Source: Bacteroidales bacterium
GTDB taxonomy: Bacteria; Bacteroidota; Bacteroidia; Bacteroidales; ML635J-15
NCBI GenBank assembly: GCA_007130555.1
Contig: SLSH01000252.1
Span: 1-13,054 of the forward strand
Length of the DNA stretch: 13,054 nt
Direction: 5' to 3'
Numbering within the stretch: the stretch's first letter is position 1; every line of letters begins with the position of its first letter. Of the stretch, positions 7,128 to 13,054 are shown in pieces. Under the pieces are notes generated by a model. The model ran no database searches, was not told the origin of the DNA, and was given only the letters and a program-made list of their open reading frames with translations. A program made the translations under genes and the position numbers.

Positions 7128-8387
7128 TCATGTTTTAAGTTTTTTCTTTCTTGCAGCGGGGAACAGTACATTATTAAGTATAAGTCTATATCCCGGTGAA
7201 TTTGGGTGTAATTCGAGGTCTGTTGGTTCGTCTCCTACATAATGTCTGTAATCTTCGGGGTCGTGTCCTCCGTACCATGTCCAAAAACCTTTTCCGAAGT
7301 CACTGTGTATATATCGTGCTTCGCCGTGTGCTCTGTTTTCTCCCATAATTAATACATGAGGTTTTATAAGTGATTTTCTAAAAGCCGTAGTTTGTCCCAT
7401 AAATCCTTTTACCATATTAGTATGATTTTGTGTCAGCATAGTTGGTATGGGATCCCATTTTGCCGAGAATTCAAACAATGTAAAATAATCTTCATTTTGA
7501 GCTACATTTCTGGTATCAGTAACATCAATATCGGAATATTCGTATTCTAACGGATTCATAATTAATTTAAAATCGGTAAAAGCGAGAGTTTTTGAATAGT
7601 CTAATTTTTCGTTTGCATGAGGATCGGCAGGGTCTCCGTCATACATTGCTTCGCAAATATCAACACCTTCGGCTGCAAGTGCAATATCAAAAGTATCTGT
7701 AGCGGAGCACATTGCAAACATAAATCCGCCCTGTGCGACATAAGCTTTTATAGTTTGAACAACGGCAAGTTTTAATTGAGATACTTTATTAAAACCCAGT
7801 GCGGCGGCTTCTTCTTCCTGTCTTCTTTGATTATCTCTGTACCACTGCATTCTGCCGTAAGCGGCATAAAATTTACCGTATTGTCCCGTAAAATCCTCGT
7901 GATGAAGATGCAACCAATCGTAATTAGCCAATTCTCCGTTTAATATTTCCCTGTCATACAATTCATCATAAGGAATTTCCGCATAAGTTAAAGCCAAAGT
8001 TACTGCATCGTCCCATGGTTCCGAAAACGGCGGAGTATAAACAGCTATTCGCGGTGCAGTTTCTAATTTAATAGCATCCATATTAACACTTGGCGATGAT
8101 ATTTCATTTAAAATACTGATTTTTTGTGCATTAGCAATTACTTCATAAGAAATATTGCGTAAAATACACTCCCTTTCAATATTAACATTATGCTGAAACA
8201 AAAAACTGCCACCACGATAATTAAGCAACCACCATGCCTCAATATCATTCTGCAATATCCAGTAAGTTATTCCATAAGCTTTAAGATGATTAGTTTGTGT
8301 ATTATCCATCGGAACCAAAATATATGCGGCATTTATGTTTACCGATAATAACAAAAGCATTGCCAATATTGTAATTGATTTTTTCAT
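7128..8387 (-). CDS. Secreted Bacteroidota family protein, often labelled 'asparagine synthetase B'; glutamine-amidotransferase-like core suspected
   Basis: A 419-residue protein with a signal peptide (residues 1-20, cleavage likely after NINA). It starts YILVPMDNTQTNHLKAYGI and ends NNVLFPAARKKKLKT, features I remember from a conserved Bacteroidota family that databases often call asparagine synthetase B. Nothing here supports that name: there is no N-terminal Cys nucleophile, no PP-loop SGGxDS motif, and the protein is exported. The segment AQGGFMFAMCSATD (218-231) resembles the nucleophile elbow of class I glutamine-amidotransferase/ThuA-like folds, with C227 as the candidate nucleophile and H361 or H375 (in WYGGHDPEDY) as a possible partner. 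The function is unknown; an envelope hydrolase or binding protein is possible. It is 31 bp before the lipoprotein gene and 82 bp after the PsiE-like gene. The start is a plain ATG with the signal peptide directly after it. Confidence 0.75.
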   Translation of the reverse strand: MKKSITILAMLLLLSVNINAAYILVPMDNTQTNHLKAYGITYWILQNDIEAWWLLNYRGGSFLFQHNVNIERECILRNISYEVIANAQKISILNEISSPSVNMDAIKLETAPRIAVYTPPFSEPWDDAVTLALTYAEIPYDELYDREILNGELANYDWLHLHHEDFTGQYGKFYAAYGRMQWYRDNQRRQEEEAAALGFNKVSQLKLAVVQTIKAYVAQGGFMFAMCSATDTFDIALAAEGVDICEAMYDGDPADPHANEKLDYSKTLAFTDFKLIMNPLEYEYSDIDVTDTRNVAQNEDYFTLFEFSAKWDPIPTMLTQNHTNMVKGFMGQTTAFRKSLIKPHVLIMGENRAHGEARYIHSDFGKGFWTWYGGHDPEDYRHYVGDEPTDLELHPNSPGYRLILNNVLFPAARKKKLKT

Positions 8388-8406
8388 AATATTTATAAAA
8401 ACTATT

Positions 8407-8421
8407 TATAATTTAATTATA
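8407..8421. repeat. 15-bp AT-only inverted repeat upstream of the secreted amidotransferase-like gene
   Basis: TATAATT and AATTATA flank a single central base, 20 bp before the ATG at 8387. It may be an operator or A/T-rich promoter DNA, but with no G or C it could easily be chance. No TAnnTTTG box is visible in this 82-bp gap. Confidence 0.25.
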
Positions 8422-8446
8422 AAACATCTTAAATACTGATTTTATT

Positions 8447-8473
8447 TTAGCATACCGGATATTTATATACTAA
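8447..8473 (-). terminator. Weak hairpin at the stop of the PsiE-like gene
   Basis: In the transcript UUAGUAU pairs with AUGCUAA over 7 bp (one U-G wobble), starting at the TAG stop, with an inner A-U pair and an 11-base loop. AATAAAA follows rather than a clean U tract, so termination here would be inefficient at best. Confidence 0.3.
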
Positions 8474-8991
8474 CCACCACATGGAGTCGGTTTTTGTTCA
8501 TTTGTTTTGTCTGTTTTATTCTCATCTTCTTTTGAACCTATATAAAACTGACAACCTCCTGCTTTTTTAATCAAATAGTAACCTGTTGCCAGTGCAATTA
8601 TAATTACACCGATACCGATAATTTCCAATCCCGTATATTCGGAAAAATCAAGCACGATTACCTTTCTTGCAATAGCAATAATAGCAACCAATACAACGAC
8701 CTCTACATGTACAACATTCTTTTTAAAATATACTTTAATTGTATCCAGCAACTCAATACCAATTAAAACAAGCAGAAACTTGCCGAAAAGATACATTAAA
8801 GAATCGGGATTAATTAGAAATTCGCTCTCATAATAAAAAGCTTTAAATGTTTGATATGCTAACTCTATTGTTGCAGCTATCAAAATTAAAGACATTAAAA
8901 ATATCAAACTTCTTATAATAGTTTTTTCTACATAAAACAGAATATTTCTAATAAATTTTTCAAATTTATTTTCTTTTTTCGGGACTTCCAT
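8470..8991 (-). CDS. PsiE-like (phosphate-starvation-inducible family) inner-membrane protein
   Basis: A 173-residue membrane protein with four predicted helices at about 25-46, 66-84, 95-115 and 121-141. The family signature is FGKFLLVLIGIELLDTIKVYF (69-89) followed by HVEVVVLVAIIAIARKVIVLD (95-115), which matches the PsiE family. In E. coli psiE is induced by phosphate starvation, but its biochemical role is not known, and nothing here shows a Pho-type operator. The C-terminal tail (about 150-173) is hydrophilic and charged, ending PTPCGG, and looks lineage-specific. The start at the ATG at 8991 fits a positively charged N-terminus before helix 1. A perfect TAnnTTTG box lies 26 bp upstream, so the gene probably has its own promoter. 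Confidence 0.8.
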   Translation of the reverse strand: MEVPKKENKFEKFIRNILFYVEKTIIRSLIFLMSLILIAATIELAYQTFKAFYYESEFLINPDSLMYLFGKFLLVLIGIELLDTIKVYFKKNVVHVEVVVLVAIIAIARKVIVLDFSEYTGLEIIGIGVIIIALATGYYLIKKAGGCQFYIGSKEDENKTDKTNEQKPTPCGG

Positions 8992-9017
8992 AATAATAAA
9001 ACCTAATTTATTTTCTG

Positions 9018-9025
9018 CAAAGTTA
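9018..9025 (-). promoter_or_regulatory. -7 promoter box TAACTTTG before the PsiE-like gene
   Basis: Minus-strand TAACTTTG matches TAnnTTTG exactly, 26 bp before the ATG at 8991, giving a leader of about 20 bases. A TTTT about 20 bp upstream is the closest -33 candidate. GTTAA and TTAAC arms overlap the box and could be an operator, though they are short. Confidence 0.5.
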
Positions 9026-9086
9026 ATTTATTTTAACCGCTTTTTAAAATAATTGTTCAATTAAAAAACGAAATCGTCAGTAATCA

Positions 9087-9272
9087 TTACATTCCTAAAT
9101 ATTTAAACACCTCATACACAAGAAAAGCTGGCCAAACAATGGCTTTCAGAAATCCCAGTACGCCTATCCAAAAACTTGTGGCATTTACAATAAAATATAC
9201 TGCTGCTCCGATAAAACCCAAGCCATAAGTCGCTTCTGCCATATGGGTATTTTCATGATTTTTTTGTTTCAT
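9087..9272 (-). CDS. Small conserved-looking membrane protein (61 residues)
   Basis: The reading MKQKNHENTHMAEATYGLGF... has two hydrophobic segments, about 17-31 and 34-58, with WIGVLGFLKAIVWPAFLVYEVFKYLG at the end. I recall similar short proteins with a GxLGFLKAxVWPAFLVYE core in Bacteroidota, but no function is known to me. A second ATG at residue 11 (MAEATYGLG, position 9242) is an equally plausible start and would leave a 51-residue protein that is nearly all membrane. The tryptophans and the glycine pattern argue for a real gene rather than a chance ORF. It is flanked by a weak terminator upstream and the PsiE-like gene 95 bp downstream. No promoter box is visible. Confidence 0.65.
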   Translation of the reverse strand: MKQKNHENTHMAEATYGLGFIGAAVYFIVNATSFWIGVLGFLKAIVWPAFLVYEVFKYLGM

Positions 9273-9303
9273 ATTTTTTAGTTATAGATTATGATATATT
9301 TAT

Positions 9304-9343
9304 TAAAAATAAAAATGCACTTCGGTTAAACACCGGGCTAAGA
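9304..9343 (-). terminator. Weak terminator-like hairpin after the acyltransferase gene
   Basis: In the transcript CGGU pairs with ACCG around a GUUUA loop (9323-9335), with flanking CUU/AAG able to extend the stem across a bulge. A T-rich tract (ATTTTTATTTTTA) begins six bases later. The stem is short, but this is the best terminator candidate near the end of the three-gene lipid operon. Confidence 0.35.
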
Positions 9344-9351
9344 GGATTATA

Positions 9352-10494
9352 TTAAACTTTATATTTTAAGAAATTAACAACAGGATTAGAATAAATTTTA
9401 TAAAAATAATCTCTTAATTTAGTTTTGTCTTCATCAATAAAATTTAGTTTATCATCAGCATACTTGATAAAATCATTTAACTGGATATCGGAATATTGTT
9501 TATCCTTAAATTTATTACTGTCATTAATTAAATCATAAGCAATATAATTAACCGGATTTAATTTATAATTTATATGAATTTGCTTATCAATTTCTTTTGC
9601 AATCAAATCGGCAATATCATTTTTATTTACTGATGTTGAAGACAATTGATTTATAAAATTATTTAAAGCTGTTCCAAATTGCATGTGGATTTTTCCTTTA
9701 AAAGATTTTATTCCGTACATAACACTTTCAAAGTCTTCCTGTGCAGATTTCTCGTACTTTCCTTTTTCTGACAGATATAATTCTTTAACTTTAAAAATAT
9801 CGCAAGGTTCATACTCATACGAAATACATACCGGAACTATATTTAAACTTTCCAGAGTTTTACAAATATCTTTATCATAATGATGCATATAAAACATTTT
9901 AATAAGAGATATTTGAGTTTTATCATTGCCGTCTTTTGTTCTTCCGTCTCGCTGAGCTATCCAAACAGATTCTTTTTTCTCTTTTATTGTATGATTAATA
10001 TAGCCGGAGTGTAATAATGCGTTATTATACTGCTCCAATTTATTACCACCTCTGTAGAAAGTAAACATTTTGTTCATTTTTCCAAGGTCAATAATAAACT
10101 GGCTGCTCATCAGGTTACTTCCGAAAGTTATTTCACTTGTTTTATGCTTATTACCCAAAAGTATTATTTGCATTATTGCAGAGTCCAATACAATATCGCG
10201 GTGATTAGCTACAAACAAATAAGATTTTGAATTATCAAGATTTTCTAATCCTCCATAAGTTAGTCCGCTTGAAGTTTTTTCAACAGTTTTCTTAACAGCA
10301 TAGTCCGAAAAAACTTCTTGAAACATATCAACGGAATTAATGTTTTTCAACTCTGCGATAACATCTTCATAATTTCTGTTTTCATATAAATAATGAATTA
10401 CATGTTTAAAAAGAGGATTAGCAATGGTTCTTTCAATCGCAGGTTTTATTTCGCCGTCAATATATGGTCGGATTATATCAAATTTATTATTCAT
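9352..10494 (-). CDS. PlsC-like glycerolipid acyltransferase family protein
   Basis: A 380-residue protein of the lysophospholipid/glycerol-phosphate acyltransferase superfamily. Four family blocks are visible in order: block I FVANHRDIVLDSA (94-106, with H98), block II MFTFYRGG (143-150), block III VWIAQRDGRTKDG (177-189, replacing the usual FPEGTRS) and block IV NIVPVCISYEY (near 217-227). The catalytic pair is normally HX4D; here H98 and D104 are HX5D, which I recall as usual in this Bacteroidota subgroup, with D100 an alternative. It should move an acyl group from acyl-ACP or acyl-CoA to a lysolipid or other alcohol at the inner membrane. No clear transmembrane helix is seen. It lies 65 bp after the PaaK-like ligase without a promoter box between, so it is probably co-transcribed. 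The exact acceptor is unknown. Confidence 0.8.
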   Translation of the reverse strand: MNNKFDIIRPYIDGEIKPAIERTIANPLFKHVIHYLYENRNYEDVIAELKNINSVDMFQEVFSDYAVKKTVEKTSSGLTYGGLENLDNSKSYLFVANHRDIVLDSAIMQIILLGNKHKTSEITFGSNLMSSQFIIDLGKMNKMFTFYRGGNKLEQYNNALLHSGYINHTIKEKKESVWIAQRDGRTKDGNDKTQISLIKMFYMHHYDKDICKTLESLNIVPVCISYEYEPCDIFKVKELYLSEKGKYEKSAQEDFESVMYGIKSFKGKIHMQFGTALNNFINQLSSTSVNKNDIADLIAKEIDKQIHINYKLNPVNYIAYDLINDSNKFKDKQYSDIQLNDFIKYADDKLNFIDEDKTKLRDYFYKIYSNPVVNFLKYKV

Positions 10495-10559
10495 AATTTT
10501 AAATAGATATCGTACAATTTAACATTTTTTTTTCTAACTAACGTAATATATAAATGCTT

Positions 10560-11855
10560 TTATGTAAAAGTATTTTTTCTTTTATCAATAAATTTCTTTG
10601 ATTTTCGGATTTCATCGGAATTTTGTATTTTATCAATCTCTTTTTCATCCATAAAATTGATTGAAGGAGCTACTCTTAACTTTGCCCGAAAATGGTCTTT
10701 AATATTTTTTTCAAACCCGTCTATATTCATGTCGCATCCGATTTTAACTATAATATCATCCGTATCAATACTATTTGTATCTACTTCAACAACATAGTTT
10801 TTAACTCCGGGTATATCATCCAAAATATCATAAAGTGATTGTGGGAATAAAGTTGTCCCTTTATATTTTATCATTTGGTTTTTTCTTCCGATAATCGGTC
10901 CTATTCTCAAAGAGCTACGACCACATTTACATTTTTCGGTATAATGATAACAAATATCTCCTGTTTTAAATCTAACCAGGGGCATTCCTTCTACTCCAAT
11001 ATTTGTAATTGTAATCTCCCCCATTTCTCCTTTTTTTACGGGTTTATTATTTTCATCCAAAAATTCCACAATAAGCATTTCGGGTATCAGATGTCCGCCT
11101 TTACCCTGTTGGCACTCGGTAAATGCGGCGCCCATTTCTGTTGAAGCGTAGGTAGAAAACAATTTTATATTCCATTTGTTGACAATCTTTTGCCCCAGTT
11201 TATTCAGATTAAAATCTTTATCTCTAATTGGTTCTCCGATACAAATAGCTGATTTTATGGATGTTTTTTTTAAATCAATATTATTTATTTCGGCATATTC
11301 TATTAATTTAATTAAAAATGAAGGGATTGTAACGAGTACTGTCGGAGCGACACGATTAATTGTATCAAATTGCAATTCGGGATTTCCCGGTCCTACACGA
11401 ACAATTCCTGCTCCCATTTTTCTTATACCTAAAAAATATGCCAATCCTGCCATAAATCGTTTATCCAATGTTACCATTAAATGATATATATCTTGATTCG
11501 AGCCATTTGCACATAAAAAAGACAAATATTCATTTAAAGCCAGGCGGTTAAGATCATTTTCGGTTGCAACAAATGTTACAGGATTACCTAATGTTCCTGA
11601 TGTAGTTATATAATCAATAATTTTATCTTTTTTAACACATATAAAATCAGGATATTTTTTTTGTAAATCTTCTTTAGTTGTTACCGGCAACATTTCTAAA
11701 TCTTCGACTGTTTTAATTTTTTTAATATCAATGTCCCGAAATCTTTTATTATAGAATTTCGAATTATTAACAACATAATTCAGTATTTCAGGAACTTTAC
11801 CATCCTGATATTTTTTAATATCTTCTTTCGATTTTACAGATATTCCTTCTGTCAT
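10560..11855 (-). CDS. PaaK/CapK-like acyl-adenylating ligase (phenylacetate-CoA ligase family)
   Basis: A 431-residue member of the ANL adenylate-forming superfamily. It has the P-loop-like TTSGTLGNP at about 84-92, the A5-type YASTEMG at about 236-242, the A7-type RFKTGDICYHY at about 295-305 with D301, a Cys pair in EKCKCGRSS at about 307-315 typical of PaaK/CapK proteins, and a C-terminal Lys-rich segment (RKSKKFIDKRK) at the position of the PaaK catalytic-Lys region. It should activate a carboxylic acid with ATP and may pass it to CoA or another acceptor; the acid could be aryl or fatty. The frame opens at a TTG at 11873, overlapping the hydrolase gene; the ATG at 11855, one base after that gene's TAA, is chosen. 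The tight junction implies translational coupling with the hydrolase and a shared pathway. CapK- or LuxE-type roles cannot be excluded. Confidence 0.83.
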   Translation of the reverse strand: MTEGISVKSKEDIKKYQDGKVPEILNYVVNNSKFYNKRFRDIDIKKIKTVEDLEMLPVTTKEDLQKKYPDFICVKKDKIIDYITTSGTLGNPVTFVATENDLNRLALNEYLSFLCANGSNQDIYHLMVTLDKRFMAGLAYFLGIRKMGAGIVRVGPGNPELQFDTINRVAPTVLVTIPSFLIKLIEYAEINNIDLKKTSIKSAICIGEPIRDKDFNLNKLGQKIVNKWNIKLFSTYASTEMGAAFTECQQGKGGHLIPEMLIVEFLDENNKPVKKGEMGEITITNIGVEGMPLVRFKTGDICYHYTEKCKCGRSSLRIGPIIGRKNQMIKYKGTTLFPQSLYDILDDIPGVKNYVVEVDTNSIDTDDIIVKIGCDMNIDGFEKNIKDHFRAKLRVAPSINFMDEKEIDKIQNSDEIRKSKKFIDKRKNTFT

Positions 11856-11856
11856 T

Positions 11857-13054
11857 TTATTTAACTTTTTCAAAATTTATATGTTCGTTATCAATATTTT
11901 TATCTAAAAGTTTAGATTCAATATTCATTAAATATTTATTAAAAAAATCTAAAATATAACTTTTAATTATTATTTGCAAAGTTTCAGCATTAACATTTCC
12001 GATAAGTTTTATAATTTCTTCTTCTTTAATTAAAGAAGTTAGTATTGTTATATCGGTAAAAACAAAATGTTTAGCATTTTTAAGCGTTAATCTGTACAAG
12101 TCAGATTTTGAGTCTCTGTATATTACGGTATTTCCCAAATTCCAATCGTAAAACTGTTCGCTTTGCATTACCATAAAAGGGATTTCTATGGGATTATTTA
12201 TTACATCTCCAAATTGAAAGCAGTCTAAATTTATACCTGCTTTAAAAATTTTGTTTTCAACACATAGTTGTCCTGCTACAGCACCTCCTATAGAATGACC
12301 AAACACCCCTATATTCTCTAAATCCATAATAGAATAAACGGATTTTTTTGTGTTTTCTTCGGCAACTTTATGTACATAATCTAAAAAAAATTGGGAATCT
12401 TTTGTCCAACGTCTTGTAATATCGGTAAAGCGTGAAAGTCTTCTAAGATAATAATTTGTTTCTTTATCAATTTGTTCCTGATTTTTTCTTCTGCTTGGCT
12501 GAAATAAATTTGCAATAAACAATTGCAAATATGCCAGGCGCCCTTTCTTTTTTCTTATTAACACCCCACCATCCGATTGTTTAACATAAGGCTGTTCAAA
12601 AGGATGATTAACACTACAAACTATATAACCGTTGCTTACTAAATTCTCAATTATGCAGGTATAAAAATCTGTCATTCCGAAATAAAATCCCGGATTAAAA
12701 ACTACAAGAGGATATTTTTTAGAAATATCAGTAACAGGAAGCTCTGAGGATGAAAAAGTATGCATTGATTTGACTTTTTTGATTATTATGGTTTCCAAAC
12801 CAATTTCATTAAAAATATCGGCAATAACTTCTTCGGGATAGTTTTTTAAATATTTATCATAAATAATATCATCTTGTTTTTTTACAGGATACCATATTTT
12901 TACATAAATTTCCCGAAAGTCTTTTTTTCTTGACAAGGTTTCATTGCGGCTACTGTCAATAAGAAATACTAATTTTGTGCCGATATTATAAATACCGGTA
13001 GGCTCAGGTAAAAGTGTTTTGACTTCATTGCTTTGAGACCGGCCGTAAAAACAA
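11857..13054 (-). CDS. Alpha/beta hydrolase like platelet-activating-factor acetylhydrolase (5' end outside window)
   Basis: The frame is open to the right edge, so the gene runs past 13054; 398 codons are visible. An apparent start at 12936 is a TTG inside the gene: the 39 residues before it (including LPEPTGIYNIGTKLVFLID) continue the family N-terminus, and REIYVKIWYPV follows it, as in PAF-acetylhydrolase/secreted phospholipase A2 homologues. Numbered from that TTG, the catalytic triad is S215 in VFGHSIGGA, D238 in GINLDCF and H290 in KNAKHFVF; the oxyanion region is VVFNPGF (78-84). Such enzymes cleave short or oxidised acyl chains from phospholipids or related esters. The gene ends one base before the PaaK-like ATG, the first visible pair of a three-gene operon. 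The true substrate is unknown, and the signal peptide, if any, is outside the window. Confidence 0.85.
   Translation of the reverse strand, partial: CFYGRSQSNEVKTLLPEPTGIYNIGTKLVFLIDSSRNETLSRKKDFREIYVKIWYPVKKQDDIIYDKYLKNYPEEVIADIFNEIGLETIIIKKVKSMHTFSSSELPVTDISKKYPLVVFNPGFYFGMTDFYTCIIENLVSNGYIVCSVNHPFEQPYVKQSDGGVLIRKKKGRLAYLQLFIANLFQPSRRKNQEQIDKETNYYLRRLSRFTDITRRWTKDSQFFLDYVHKVAEENTKKSVYSIMDLENIGVFGHSIGGAVAGQLCVENKIFKAGINLDCFQFGDVINNPIEIPFMVMQSEQFYDWNLGNTVIYRDSKSDLYRLTLKNAKHFVFTDITILTSLIKEEEIIKLIGNVNAETLQIIIKSYILDFFNKYLMNIESKLLDKNIDNEHINFEKVK

Noticed and set aside
7097..7171. Lipoprotein start at the ATG at 7171
   Set aside because: It would overlap the upstream gene by 44 bp and bury the lipoprotein signal 25 residues inside.
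10875..11484. Plus-strand ORFs of 89 and 102 codons opposite the PaaK-like ligase
   Set aside because: They are shadows of a gene with clear motifs; no signal, domain or start context supports them.
12934..12936. TTG start for the PAF-acetylhydrolase-like gene
   Set aside because: The frame is open to the window edge, and the 39 residues before it match the family N-terminus, so the gene is cut by the window rather than starting here.

Overview
The window is AT-rich and comes from a member of the Bacteroidota. Five things point there: a subtilisin-like protease with a type IX secretion sorting domain at its C-terminus; the long Bacteroidota form of NusB; lipoproteins with a loose lipobox, one followed by an acidic stretch; TAnnTTTG promoter boxes; and no convincing Shine-Dalgarno sequences. 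I cannot name a genus. All twelve genes lie on the minus strand, so transcription runs from the right end to the left. There is no tRNA, rRNA, CRISPR array or insertion sequence, and no gene-free stretch of 300 bases (the longest gap is 194 bp).

Right part (13054 to 9352) is a compact three-gene lipid-type operon: an alpha/beta hydrolase like platelet-activating-factor acetylhydrolase (its 5' end lies outside the window), a PaaK/CapK-like acyl-adenylating ligase, and a PlsC-like acyltransferase. The first two are 1 bp apart. A weak terminator-like hairpin follows the third. A hydrolase, an acid-activating enzyme and an acyltransferase together could make a deacylation/reacylation loop; this is an inference from family membership.

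Middle part (9272 to 4690) is an envelope block: a 61-residue membrane protein, a PsiE-like four-helix membrane protein, a secreted protein of a Bacteroidota family that I recall as often being labelled 'asparagine synthetase B' (the label looks wrong), an unknown lipoprotein, and a type IX-secreted S8 protease.

Left part (4689 to 1) has two housekeeping genes, xseA and nusB, separated by an unusual G/C-rich octamer tandem repeat sitting in an imperfect inverted repeat. No xseB is present after xseA. Then come an M28 metallopeptidase lipoprotein and an erythromycin-esterase-family protein cut by the left edge.

The points most worth following up are the lipid-cycle operon, the octamer repeat between xseA and nusB, and two genes whose TATTTTTG promoter box lies 4-5 bp before the ATG, which predicts leaderless mRNAs. 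Several longer ORFs begin at TTG; I moved those starts to internal ATGs that expose signal peptides or fit the neighbouring stop. I did not find a clear, wholly new defence or mobile system here.
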